Shown here piece by piece: positions 1 to 7,135 of a stretch of 51,782 nt of DNA. The first letter of the stretch is position 1. Every line of letters begins with the position of its first letter. The notes below the pieces were generated by a model. It was not told the DNA's origin. It made no database searches and saw only the letters and a program-made list of their open reading frames with translations. Source of the DNA: a virus; the IMG/VR virus record IMGVR_UViG_3300030385_001835, positions 1-51,782 of that record; one strand, written 5' to 3'. The position numbers were made by a program, and so were the translations under genes.

Positions 1-88
1 ACTTCAAGGCTTTGTTCTCTGCTTGTAGGTGTGCTATTTTTCCTTTAGCTTCGCCTAATAAATTGTAGTAATAGTCTACTGATTCCAT
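1..88 (-). CDS. Partial small coiled-coil protein, cut by window start
   Basis: Only the first 29 codons lie inside the window; the gene runs off the left edge. The visible N-terminus differs from the complete copy at 50975-51154 only at residue 2 (Glu instead of Lys), and the shared DNA is 114/115 identical over 1-115. It ends in the LQAENKALK coiled-coil module found in several genes near the junction. The start ATG overlaps the end of the 76-435 gene, and its ribosome binding site (AAAGGA) lies inside that gene's last codons. The function is unknown. If the map is circular, this may be an alternative version of the 50975-51154 gene rather than a separate gene. Confidence 0.7.
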   Translation of the reverse strand, partial: MESVDYYYNLLGEAKGKIAHLQAENKALK

Positions 89-115
89 CGTATATCCTTT
101 GGTTCGGTTGGTGTT
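1..115. repeat. Terminal direct repeat, left copy 1
   Basis: 114 of 115 bases match 51067-51181 in the same orientation; the single difference is C85 versus T51151. This indicates circularity, terminal redundancy or two alleles of one junction. Confidence 0.95.
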
Positions 116-435
116 ACTACTTCATAAATGGCTTGGAGAATTTTTTCTTTACCCTTGGGAGATGTCGCTAGTCCACATCCATAAACAAGACCTACAGAAA
201 ACCCTTCCTCTGGTGTGTCATATTCTTTGGGCAAGCCTTCTTCGTCGATAACAATTTGATACGCTGACAATATTTGCTCATCACTAAGCCCCTTCCATAT
301 CTCGTTGAAGTGGTCGGTTGGGTTCCATGCTTTTAAATGATAAACCCAATCTTTACTTTCATGTGTTAAATAAGAGCCTGACCAAGCGTACCCCATTAAC
401 CCAGCATATACTTTCTTCTTTTCTATTGTAAACAT
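76..435 (-). CDS. Hypothetical protein, possibly Phage-ABA-sandwich-like
   Basis: A 119-residue soluble protein. An N-terminal LMGYAW motif, a central WNP-D-FNEIWKGL segment and a later run of small residues before a final helix resemble the layout of the short phage ABA-sandwich family, whose role is unknown. The 748-1125 neighbour has the same layout (EFMGWK, then EWSP-D-NAWPEIWDMM), so the two look like distant paralogues. The start ATG overlaps the TAA of the upstream gene (TAATG). The C-terminal TPTEPKD tail is largely the translation of the Shine-Dalgarno sequence for the next gene. The gene is missing from the otherwise similar stretch at 51151-51739. The family assignment is tentative. 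Confidence 0.6.
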   Translation of the reverse strand: MFTIEKKKVYAGLMGYAWSGSYLTHESKDWVYHLKAWNPTDHFNEIWKGLSDEQILSAYQIVIDEEGLPKEYDTPEEGFSVGLVYGCGLATSPKGKEKILQAIYEVVTPTEPKDIRWNQ

Positions 436-746
436 TACCCTTCCCCCTTTGGTTCGGTTGGTGTTTGTAGGTCGAGTAAGAGTATTATTGGTTTTAATAT
501 TTCTAAACCTTTATCATTTTTCAATACCCATGCCTTGTAGATTCTCCTCATCTTAAACCATCTTAAACAACTATACAAATGCTCCTTCAAGGCTTTGTTC
601 TCTGCTTGTAGGCTTTTATTCTGTTCATCTGCTAAGAATAGATTGCTATTTTGGTCTCTTATCTCAGATTGTAGGCCGTTAATCTTAGATTCCATAATAG
701 ATATAGTATCATAAGCAAACTTTAGTTTTACATGTTCTATATCCAT
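435..746 (-). CDS. Small coiled-coil protein with LQAENKALKE module
   Basis: A 103-residue protein that I do not recognise. Residues about 10-60 are heptad-rich and contain the LQAENKALKE module. The C-terminal half (LYSCLRWFKMR, then KAWVLKNDKGLEILKP) is nearly identical to the 51151-51462 protein, while the N-terminal third is unrelated. The two are therefore mosaic paralogues or alleles. The ATG lies one base after the stop of the upstream gene, with a GGAGGGGGA ribosome binding site inside that gene's last codons, so translation is probably coupled. It ends in the TPTEPK tail that hides the next gene's ribosome binding site. Confidence 0.7.
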   Translation of the reverse strand: MDIEHVKLKFAYDTISIMESKINGLQSEIRDQNSNLFLADEQNKSLQAENKALKEHLYSCLRWFKMRRIYKAWVLKNDKGLEILKPIILLLDLQTPTEPKGEG

Positions 747-747
747 T

Positions 748-1125
748 CTATTCCCCCTCCAATGTTTTAATTAAAGCTTGCCAGCATACTTCTGGTTTAG
801 CTCGATGAGATTTCCACCTTAAAGCTAATTCGGTATCCTCTCCAAACCCACCTGTTGCGGTAGGGTGTGCGTTATCATAATGCATTTGAACTAAATTCTT
901 ATCGTATTCTTTAATCATTCGCCAATTCATCATATCCCATATCTCAGGCCAAGCGTTGCGGTCTTTTTGTGGAGACCATTCTTGTATGGGAAGCCTAAGC
1001 CCTTGATCACTTGACCCTCTATTTGTTATTAAGTCAGTATGGTAAACCCCATCTCTAACATAAGAGTCAATTTTCCACCCCATAAACTCAGCGACCAGCT
1101 TCTTCTCTTGTTCTAATTGGTTCAT
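748..1125 (-). CDS. Hypothetical protein, Phage-ABA-sandwich-like
   Basis: A 125-residue protein. The layout (N-terminal EFMGWK, central EWSPQKDRNAWPEIWDMM, then a histidine/alanine stretch and a C-terminal ALRWKSHRAKPEVCWQAL helix) resembles the small ABA-sandwich proteins common in phage early regions; this is a motif-level resemblance only. The start ATG directly follows the stop of the upstream gene (TAGATG). The first codons (MNQL) and last codons (IKTLEGE) are shared with the 42-residue gene at 51611-51739 although the middles differ completely. That points to recombination through conserved gene ends. No function is known. Confidence 0.65.
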   Translation of the reverse strand: MNQLEQEKKLVAEFMGWKIDSYVRDGVYHTDLITNRGSSDQGLRLPIQEWSPQKDRNAWPEIWDMMNWRMIKEYDKNLVQMHYDNAHPTATGGFGEDTELALRWKSHRAKPEVCWQALIKTLEGE

Positions 1126-1386
1126 CTAGTTAGCCTCCTTTGGTGGTGTTATAGACAATTCATACTTAAATGTTTTCAAAGCTTGCTCCATTCCTTGAAT
1201 AGAATTATGTATTTCATGTTCAGTCATTTTAATCCGTTGAGCTATTTTCATAGCGTTAACAATGTCACTAGCTGGTACTGGCCCAGAGCATTTAGCAAGT
1301 ATAAACTCAGGCTCACCTTCAAATCTAGTCTCAATAACGTGCCATTCTTTAGTTGAAATTTCTCTAGTTTCGTAAAAATACATCAT
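1126..1386 (-). CDS. Hypothetical protein, 86 aa
   Basis: I do not recognise this small soluble protein. It is predicted mixed alpha/beta, with an amphipathic C-terminal helix (roughly residues 45-75). The start overlaps the stop of the cupin gene (ATGA). A second ATG follows immediately, so the exact start could be one codon later. The C-terminal PPKEAN is encoded by a purine-rich stretch containing AAAGGAGG, which is the ribosome binding site for the 748-1125 gene. It belongs to the tightly packed early operon. Confidence 0.6.
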   Translation of the reverse strand: MMYFYETREISTKEWHVIETRFEGEPEFILAKCSGPVPASDIVNAMKIAQRIKMTEHEIHNSIQGMEQALKTFKYELSITPPKEAN

Positions 1387-1742
1387 TCCCCCTCCTTTGG
1401 TGGTGCTGGTAGTGGCACCTTGCCACTTACTTCACTACGGTAACTGTCCTCATCCATGTGAGTAGTGCTTACTTCCCATATGATACTATCCATAAGACCA
1501 GTGAACCTATGCTCAGTGTAAGGTTTAATGCGTACTGTATCACCTGGGTCCATAATAGTAACCTTATCATCATGCTCTAGCATAACAAGACCACTGTGTA
1601 CTGTGAATGTCTCATCCTTCACCTTGTGATGGTGCATGGAGCATCTGTAGTCTCTAGTGAGGTGTAGTGCCTTAAAGCAATATAACTCATTGTTTACTAT
1701 CCAGTTTTCATCACCCCATACCTTATTGTGCCATTCACTCAT
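1383..1742 (-). CDS. Cupin-fold protein
   Basis: A 119-residue single-domain cupin. The motif CSMHHHKVKDETF (about residues 36-48) gives the histidine/glutamate metal ligands of cupin box 1, and PGDTVRIKPYTEHRF (about 68-82) gives box 2 with the last histidine. The closest general resemblance is to the small sugar-phosphate-isomerase/epimerase-type cupins found in aquatic phages; substrate unknown. I chose the start at 1742 because its ATG overlaps the stop of the 1739-1882 gene (ATGA). The frame stays open to 1844, but that extension overlaps the membrane peptide gene. The C-terminal PPKEGE is the translated ribosome binding site of the next gene. Confidence 0.8.
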   Translation of the reverse strand: MSEWHNKVWGDENWIVNNELYCFKALHLTRDYRCSMHHHKVKDETFTVHSGLVMLEHDDKVTIMDPGDTVRIKPYTEHRFTGLMDSIIWEVSTTHMDEDSYRSEVSGKVPLPAPPKEGE

Positions 1743-1882
1743 TGGTTGCCCCCCCAAGGAGACCATACTAGACACCCTACTAAATACCCCCATAAAGCAC
1801 AGTTTAAAGCCCATCCTTCTGATAAGCTTATACCTAATACACAAATACTCCCCCCTAATACAACACCTTTCAATATATTCAT
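1739..1882 (-). CDS. Small membrane protein, 47 aa
   Basis: A 47-residue hydrophobic peptide with a glycine-rich first segment (KGVVLGGSICVLGI) and a second tryptophan/leucine-rich segment (ALWGYLVGCLVW). It probably forms one or two short membrane helices. A strong AAGGAG ribosome binding site sits 5 bases before the ATG, and the TGA overlaps the cupin start, so the cupin is probably translated by coupling. The function is unknown. Confidence 0.6.
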   Translation of the reverse strand: MNILKGVVLGGSICVLGISLSEGWALNCALWGYLVGCLVWSPWGGNQ

Positions 1883-1912
1883 CTAATCTCCTTAGTTAAT
1901 ACTACTGTACCA

Positions 1913-2338
1913 TTACTCAGTGTCAGAGTCAAGTCTTTCTTTGTTATAAAACAATGCTTTCTCAATATCCTCTTGCACCTTGTCTTTATCCTTAAAACCT
2001 GCACGTAATCTGTACTTAAGCTCATTACCAAGACAGTATGCTTCATAAGGTGTTAAGTCACTCTTCCACAAGTCTAATAGGTGTGATATAATATCTTTAA
2101 CCTCCATAGGGTAATGCTTATAGTGTTCTGGGTGATTAACCATGTCTTCTTTATCAGAACTCCAAGCCTCTACTCTACCTTCAGCTCTTATTGTTGAAGC
2201 AAATTGTCCGAAAGACTTGTCCATTGGCACATCACCCCTCTCCTTCTCAGCCAACCTAGCCAAGCAATAAATACAAAAGTCGCCTGACAAAAGAACTTGA
2301 ACACCACTTGTGCAATCTGGATCTATACACTTACTCAT
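1913..2338 (-). CDS. DUF3310 protein with N-terminal Cys-rich motif
   Basis: A 141-residue protein. The C-terminal two-thirds (from about residue 66, MVNHPEHYKHYPMEVKDI through the LGNELKYRLRAGFKD segment) is a clear DUF3310 domain. This domain also occurs in T7 gp1.7, a phage nucleotide kinase, so a role in nucleotide metabolism is plausible next to the reductase but is not shown. The N-terminus has paired cysteines (CIDPDC and CIYC) that may bind zinc. The start overlaps the end of the upstream gene by 8 bases. Confidence 0.8.
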   Translation of the reverse strand: MSKCIDPDCTSGVQVLLSGDFCIYCLARLAEKERGDVPMDKSFGQFASTIRAEGRVEAWSSDKEDMVNHPEHYKHYPMEVKDIISHLLDLWKSDLTPYEAYCLGNELKYRLRAGFKDKDKVQEDIEKALFYNKERLDSDTE

Positions 2339-2489
2339 CCTTCTTCTCCTTCTTAGTAAAGTAATCTTCGCCCCATTGGCAGCTATTGGTATCTGGTTGT
2401 GCGTTCTTTACAAACACCTTAGAGCATATGGGGAAGCTATTACATTCTGAGCACACATGATTCCCTTGCATCTTATAGGACCAGCTCAC
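2331..2489 (-). CDS. Small Cys-rich hypothetical protein
   Basis: A 52-residue peptide if translation starts at GTG 2489, where the GTG overlaps the previous TGA (GTGA) and a GGAGG lies 6 bases upstream. Starting at ATG 2471 gives 46 residues but has no ribosome binding site. It contains a CSECN and a later C-S-K motif, possibly zinc-binding, and a lysine-rich end whose codons carry the ribosome binding site for the DUF3310 gene. The function is unknown. Confidence 0.5.
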   Translation of the reverse strand: MSWSYKMQGNHVCSECNSFPICSKVFVKNAQPDTNSCQWGEDYFTKKEKKDE

Positions 2490-2764
2490 TCTCCCCCTCC
2501 ATCTAATTTCTCACTTTCCGTAAGCTTATCCTTTAGCTCCTGTATACGCCTCTCATGCACTAGGCGTGTCTCTACAGTAGGTATACGCTCATCTGAGGTG
2601 ATTAAGATACCTGTCTTATATACCCCATCTTGAAACCCCTGTATATCGAATACGAATACAGATGATTGGTGATAGGCAGGCGTACCGTCCTTGTCTATGA
2701 ATATTTGGTTGTCTTCATCTACTCTTAGTCTTTTGAATGTGTAGTATTCTGATGTCTGTGTCAT
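2486..2764 (-). CDS. Hypothetical protein, 92 aa
   Basis: I do not recognise this small soluble protein. The first 60 residues are strand-rich (YYTFKRLRVDEDNQIF, SSVFVFDIQGF). A charged helix (about residues 65-85, RRIQELKDKLTESEK) follows and could form a coiled coil. The last codons (LDGGGE) encode the ribosome binding site of the following tiny gene. It sits in the early operon between the reductase cluster and the DUF3310 gene. Confidence 0.6.
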   Translation of the reverse strand: MTQTSEYYTFKRLRVDEDNQIFIDKDGTPAYHQSSVFVFDIQGFQDGVYKTGILITSDERIPTVETRLVHERRIQELKDKLTESEKLDGGGE

Positions 2765-2773
2765 ATTATCTCC

Positions 2774-3004
2774 TTATTGTTCAATGGTTTCTATTCCATA
2801 ACTCTGGTCATATTCACAAGATATTGATAACTTAGGGTTAAGATTAAAAATAAGTTTCTTAATGCTTTCTATGTTTCCCTCTGTTACTGGCATCTCAAGA
2901 TCAACATGGTCTTCACAGTTAAACCAAACGGTTAGACCTGTCTTTCCTTCTTTATAAAGGGGAACTGCTATATCAAGTGACAACATGTTTTCTGTGTCAT
3001 ACAT
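2774..3004 (-). CDS. Hypothetical protein downstream of reductase
   Basis: A 76-residue protein if translation starts at ATG 3004. The frame is open up to a GTG at 3040 inside the reductase gene, but the ATG follows an AAAGGA just downstream of the reductase stop and avoids the 20-base overlap. No family is recognised; the sequence alternates beta-like segments (LSLDIAVPLY, GLTVWFNCED) with one helix (NIESIKKLIFNL). Its position suggests co-expression with the reductase, but nothing indicates a functional partnership. Confidence 0.55.
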   Translation of the reverse strand: MYDTENMLSLDIAVPLYKEGKTGLTVWFNCEDHVDLEMPVTEGNIESIKKLIFNLNPKLSISCEYDQSYGIETIEQ

Positions 3005-3020
3005 GTTCTTTAAGTATCCT

Positions 3021-5894
3021 TTAGATTTCACACTGACCACCTTGACATGCTATTGTATCACCTATTACTGTGTTATCATCTGTTTCCACTATCTTAGTTA
3101 AGTCCACCTTCTTAAGTGCCTTCATAAGTGTTTCATACTTCTCCTTAGTACAGTCTTCAAATGGTGCTTGAATATACTGTCCACCATCATAAGGGAGTAC
3201 TGCTATCCCATTGTAGAAGTCTCTATTAGCCCACATCCAGGCACCTACCTTCTTCCACTCATCAGGCTTTACACTAATGGTGCAAGATACGTTGTGTGTG
3301 TTAGAGCCTGCTATGTGACCATTACGGACCCATTCAGTGCTGAAGTACTTTACACGCTCTAGTAAGTCAAAGACGTCCTCAGTGCGGTATATGGACCTGT
3401 CAGGGGACTTCTGTGGGAGTACTAGTATTACACCAGTAGGTTTAGCTTTGTCCTGTTCTATCATAGCAGGGTTATGCTCCATAAGGTACTGTGCAATAGG
3501 TTCTGACTTCTCAAACCTCATTCTACGTAAGTAGTACTTAGCATGTCTACCGTGAATACCAGATGCAGTGCCACATACTAGTGAAGTGGTACCTTCTGGC
3601 TTAATGCAAGTAGTACGTGCAGCAGGGTTAATCCCTATGAGTTTAGCTGTCTCAGTATTACGCTTAACTACTGCTTCTGCTACTGCTGGCCAATCATACT
3701 TCTTATAGTTATTACCATCTGCTATACCTGTTACACTAACACCTAGTAGAGCCTCTTCCTCACAGTTAGTCTGCCATTCATCACCTAAGTAGTGAAAGTC
3801 CGTGAAACCAGCTTGTAGAGTGCCTAGGAAGCTTGCTGTCTTAGCTCTAGCTATAAGGTCTGCTTGAGAGGTTACAGTGCTAAAGTTAATGGTAGTAAGG
3901 TTACAGAACTGCTTATCCTTTAGTGCAATCTCACAGTTATGAACAACAACACCTTCAACTACACCCCAATGGTTATCATTCCGTATATTGAAATCATAAA
4001 CAACTTCACCTCCTGATAGCTCGGTCACACTCAACACTTTTGGTGATTTTGAAGCTATTAATTCATCCAAAGCATCTCTCTTATACTGATGTACAAAAGA
4101 TATGCACTGTGCAAACTTAACGACAGAATCTAATCTTGTTATGTTGACATCATAACTTTCTTTACAAGTGTACGTTCCATTTGGGAACTTAACTTCTTTA
4201 GACTTGTTTGTAGTTATATAATTGTCTATAGAAGATACACTAAGCCAATTGCTTAATTGTTGAGCTAATCTACGACAAGTAGTTTTATAAGCTACTCTAT
4301 GGTTTTTAATTACAGAGCCATTTGCAGAATACATCCCACACAAAAACCCAAGTATGTCATCAGGTATAGTCTCAGGCATTTCTCTTTCGGGAAGTACTTT
4401 CGATTGAAGGTTATATTTTTTTGCTATCTCCATTGCTTCGAGACTGTAGTATGCTCTCTTGCCTTCTTCATAAGGTATGTCAAATAAATCAGCAATCTCT
4501 TTATCATTTTCCCCTATGTTTATTTCTAGACCTCTATGAGACTTACTATTCATTCTAGTGAGAACAGCATCCCCTTGTAAGAACCCTGCTTTTGTAGCTT
4601 CAGAAATCTCTTTATTCATTGTATAAGGGACTTTTAATCTATGACCTTCCAGCTCTATTGCGTGACAACTTAAACCATTAGCGGTCATAAATATGTGATC
4701 AGGTGTGCAGGTTATTGTTTTTTTGTTTGATAATCTAACCTTAACGGTTTCTTTAACTCCTGTTTTCCATACCTCACCTCTATAAACTTCGCCATCTATA
4801 CCTACAAGGTCACATTCACCTTCAAGCTCATCAAACCGCTTGTAACCATCTCTGGTAAGCAAATTGTTCTCACCCGTGAAACAACAAGGATTAGTCCCTA
4901 CGTCTGGGTCATTAGTCCAGTAGATACCAGGTTCACCAGTGCCAGAGTTCTCTACGAACTTCCAGAAGTCATTGTACTGCTCTTTGGTAGTCTTAGGTGC
5001 ATAGTCAATTTCATCTGCAGCCATACCCACTTGATCCATCCAGTTTGAATAACCCTCACGCATAGCCACTGCACTCACATTCACTCTAGCACGATGTGGG
5101 TTAGTATCCCAGTAGGCACCTGCCTTGTACCCTAGCATACCCTCATCTGTCATATCAAACAAGCATATCATAGCTGCTCTACGGATACCACCACTGTATA
5201 CTGCATCTGCTATGAAACAACACAAGTCTGATACTTCACATGAACTAAGTCTCTGACCTACTTCCTTACCATCTAGTACACCTTGCATACGGGATAGTGA
5301 AGTGCGAAGAGGTTCGGGACCAGGCGCCTTACCACCTGCTGTAATAAGTGGCATACCCTTCTCTCTAATGTCTGAGAAGTCAAACTTAGGTTTATAAGTG
5401 CCTTTGAGATAGTGATTCATTAGCACCTTAATAGCATCAGCCCAACCTTCAATTGTATCTGACACTAGGAACTTACGTACAGCCTTCTTACCTGCCTTCA
5501 TGAGAGGTTCCTGTATAGGAGGGAGCTGGTCTATATGTCGGTGCTGAACACTGTATCCTACACCACTCCCTCCCAGGAGGAGAAACATTGTATTAGAGAA
5601 GAACTCTATATCCTTAGCACTGTGATATGCACAGTTATATACTCTGCTATGATTACGCTCTACTGGTACTCCAGCGAACTGAGCCATACGCATTGAACCT
5701 AGCACCTTAAGTTGACGCTCAAACTTCATAGCCTTGGTAATCTTATCAGCTAAGTCAGGGTACTTCTTAATGAGACAGTCTTCTTTACGGTCACATATCT
5801 CATCCCATGTTTCTCTACGGTCTAAGTCTTTGCGGTGTTTAGCATACTTTGTGTTGATTGTAATGTCCGATGCTATCTTGTTTGATAATTCCAC
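3021..5894 (-). CDS. nrdJ: Class II adenosylcobalamin-dependent ribonucleoside-triphosphate reductase, intein-split
   Basis: A 957-residue precursor. Removing the 316-residue intein leaves about 641 residues, somewhat shorter than the roughly 740 of the monomeric Lactobacillus RTPR it resembles. The enzyme reduces NTPs to dNTPs using a cobalamin-generated thiyl radical. Visible active-site features are the thiyl cysteine C337 in the NPC motif and a redox pair, C88 (RVYNCAY) and C664 (QFCNL). After splicing, C337 and the QFCNL cysteine are 11 residues apart, matching C408/C419 of the Lactobacillus enzyme. The C-terminal shuttle cysteines are C950 and C955 (CQGGQCEI). A class II enzyme works without oxygen but needs B12 from the host. 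It overlaps the upstream gene by one base (TAATG) in the early operon. Confidence 0.93.
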   Translation of the reverse strand: MELSNKIASDITINTKYAKHRKDLDRRETWDEICDRKEDCLIKKYPDLADKITKAMKFERQLKVLGSMRMAQFAGVPVERNHSRVYNCAYHSAKDIEFFSNTMFLLLGGSGVGYSVQHRHIDQLPPIQEPLMKAGKKAVRKFLVSDTIEGWADAIKVLMNHYLKGTYKPKFDFSDIREKGMPLITAGGKAPGPEPLRTSLSRMQGVLDGKEVGQRLSSCEVSDLCCFIADAVYSGGIRRAAMICLFDMTDEGMLGYKAGAYWDTNPHRARVNVSAVAMREGYSNWMDQVGMAADEIDYAPKTTKEQYNDFWKFVENSGTGEPGIYWTNDPDVGTNPCCFTGENNLLTRDGYKRFDELEGECDLVGIDGEVYRGEVWKTGVKETVKVRLSNKKTITCTPDHIFMTANGLSCHAIELEGHRLKVPYTMNKEISEATKAGFLQGDAVLTRMNSKSHRGLEINIGENDKEIADLFDIPYEEGKRAYYSLEAMEIAKKYNLQSKVLPEREMPETIPDDILGFLCGMYSANGSVIKNHRVAYKTTCRRLAQQLSNWLSVSSIDNYITTNKSKEVKFPNGTYTCKESYDVNITRLDSVVKFAQCISFVHQYKRDALDELIASKSPKVLSVTELSGGEVVYDFNIRNDNHWGVVEGVVVHNCEIALKDKQFCNLTTINFSTVTSQADLIARAKTASFLGTLQAGFTDFHYLGDEWQTNCEEEALLGVSVTGIADGNNYKKYDWPAVAEAVVKRNTETAKLIGINPAARTTCIKPEGTTSLVCGTASGIHGRHAKYYLRRMRFEKSEPIAQYLMEHNPAMIEQDKAKPTGVILVLPQKSPDRSIYRTEDVFDLLERVKYFSTEWVRNGHIAGSNTHNVSCTISVKPDEWKKVGAWMWANRDFYNGIAVLPYDGGQYIQAPFEDCTKEKYETLMKALKKVDLTKIVETDDNTVIGDTIACQGGQCEI
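3936..4883 (-). other. Intein inside the ribonucleotide reductase
   Basis: Codons 338-653 of the reductase. The N-terminal splice block begins with C338 (CFTGENNLLTRDGY). Block B is TCTPDHIF with the conserved Thr-x-x-His around residue 400. The C-terminal blocks are VYDFNIRNDNHWG and VVVHN, with H652 and N653 followed by C654 as the +1 nucleophile. Joining the flanks restores GTNPC-CEIALK, the expected reductase sequence. Two LAGLIDADG-like helices (GFLQGDAV, about 437-444; GFLCGMYSANGSV, about 516-528) indicate a homing endonuclease domain. The second motif has Asn525 where an Asp is usual, so endonuclease activity may be lost. Splicing residues look intact. Confidence 0.93.
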
Positions 5895-6106
5895 TATAAT
5901 ACTCCTATTTTAGTAATTTCACTTTCTAGAAACCACCAGTTTAAATCCTCTGTAGTGTCAGGGTGATATCTGCACACTCCTACACTTGTAAACACAAATT
6001 CCCTTGTTACATATGACATTCTAACAACACCTAATGCACCAGCCTCTATGGACACTAAGCCTCTCTTGTCAGAGGCGTTTATAACAACTACGTCACCTGG
6101 TTCCAT
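5894..6106 (-). CDS. Small beta-barrel-like protein, paralogue family member 1
   Basis: A 70-residue protein starting MEPGDVVVIN, with a central GALGVVRM turn and ending EITKIGVL. The same three landmarks occur in the neighbour at 6106-6342 and in the plus-strand gene at 35853-36059. The pattern (hydrophobic strand, glycine turn, hydrophobic strand) suggests an SH3/KOW-like barrel; this is inferred from the sequence pattern only. Start and stop overlap neighbouring genes by one base, so it is translated together with the reductase. The function is unknown. Confidence 0.65.
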   Translation of the reverse strand: MEPGDVVVINASDKRGLVSIEAGALGVVRMSYVTREFVFTSVGVCRYHPDTTEDLNWWFLESEITKIGVL

Positions 6107-6342
6107 TATAGCTCACCTATCTTAGTAATACAGTCTTCATGATACTTTACAAAGAACTGATAATCTATAGAGTCATTAAAACCGTGAGTAACCAAGACTA
6201 CATCTGGGTCATAAGGGCCATCCTTTTGTTCAACGACACCTAACACTCCAAAAGCATTATACTGTGTTGCTTCGAATAACCAATCTTGCTCACTGTTCGT
6301 AACAACTACCACATCTCCAGCTTTCAGTTTATTGTATCCCAT
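6106..6342 (-). CDS. Small beta-barrel-like protein, paralogue family member 2
   Basis: A 78-residue protein with KAGDVVVVTNS near the N-terminus, FGVLGVVEQ in the middle and CITKIGEL at the end. It is a clear paralogue of the 5894-6106 product. The start lies 14 bases inside the 3' end of the regulator gene. Its function is not known; a small nucleic-acid- or protein-binding barrel is possible. It lies second in the early operon. Confidence 0.65.
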   Translation of the reverse strand: MGYNKLKAGDVVVVTNSEQDWLFEATQYNAFGVLGVVEQKDGPYDPDVVLVTHGFNDSIDYQFFVKYHEDCITKIGEL

Positions 6343-7021
6343 ATTTTCTCTCCATATTTAATCGTTTCTTAATCTTCTTAATATATCGTCTAACCCTATC
6401 CTGTACACCTTGCTTGGACACCCCGTTATTTCTAGGGAGACTTCCAATAGCCTGAAATGTCATACGCTCAACAAAGTAGTCCCACAAGTCCTTATAGACG
6501 TCTGAGTCCTTGTCAGGAGCCAGTGTAGCCATTAACTCCTTTACGTGTGTCATTTCCTCTTCTGCATGAAGAGGGTAGTTAGGGTCTGCTATGTCCTCTG
6601 GTACGTCCACAGGGAAGGTTAGTTCATAACCCTTGAACACCTTAGTCTTGTTAGAACCCTTGAAAGCAATCTTAATAGCATGGGTGAGAGGTTGATTCTC
6701 TAGCTTGTTATCCCTTGCTTCCTTCATTAAGTGCTTGTTGAATATGGTACTTAGGCTGATACGAGCTTTAAAGTCCTTTACAGACTGCTCTGCTCTACGT
6801 TCAGCTCTAGCCACTATCTTATCCACTTCAAGGAACATCTCTTCTATAGCGAATATAGCGTCACTGTCTACCTCTTCTGGTAATAAGAACCGTTTAAAGT
6901 GTGTCTTCTTAAAGCCTATGTCTTTGTCGAACTTCGCTAAGTACTCCAAAAACAATGCTTGTTTCTCTTTTTTGCTACCTCTAAGGAAGCTCTGGGTGTC
7001 TTGTAAGTCATTTTCATTCAT
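6329..7021 (-). CDS. Sigma-region-4-like DNA-binding regulator
   Basis: A 230-residue charged, mostly helical protein. The C-terminus (about residues 188-222; FQAIGSLPRNNGVSKQGVQDR followed by a basic helix) resembles the helix-turn-helix of sigma factor region 4, including the GVSKQ-V recognition-helix pattern. No sigma region 2 is visible, so a repressor or activator is as likely as a sigma factor. It is the first gene of the early minus-strand operon. The -10 box ends 6 bases upstream of the ATG, so the mRNA probably begins at or next to the start codon and lacks a ribosome binding site. Confidence 0.65.
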   Translation of the reverse strand: MNENDLQDTQSFLRGSKKEKQALFLEYLAKFDKDIGFKKTHFKRFLLPEEVDSDAIFAIEEMFLEVDKIVARAERRAEQSVKDFKARISLSTIFNKHLMKEARDNKLENQPLTHAIKIAFKGSNKTKVFKGYELTFPVDVPEDIADPNYPLHAEEEMTHVKELMATLAPDKDSDVYKDLWDYFVERMTFQAIGSLPRNNGVSKQGVQDRVRRYIKKIKKRLNMERKYGIQ

Positions 7022-7027
7022 AATATG

Positions 7028-7056
7028 AGTGTACTACCAATTTAACCAAATGTCAA
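7028..7056 (-). promoter_or_regulatory. Early promoter, minus strand (leaderless)
   Basis: On the minus strand, TTGACA (7051-7056), a 17-base spacer and TACACT (7028-7033). The ATG of the regulator gene starts at 7021, where transcription would begin. It is divergent from the late promoter at 7136. Confidence 0.75.
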
Positions 7057-7135
7057 GTCTAATCGTAACTAAACACCTTTTTTGAGTTATTTGAGTCTAG
7101 ATAAGAGGTATTTCATAAAATAAGTACTTTTTCTC

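Noticed and set aside
5880-7056. A cobalamin riboswitch controlling the B12-dependent reductase
   Set aside because: The genes are contiguous from the leaderless promoter to the reductase, and no B12-box-like sequence is visible.
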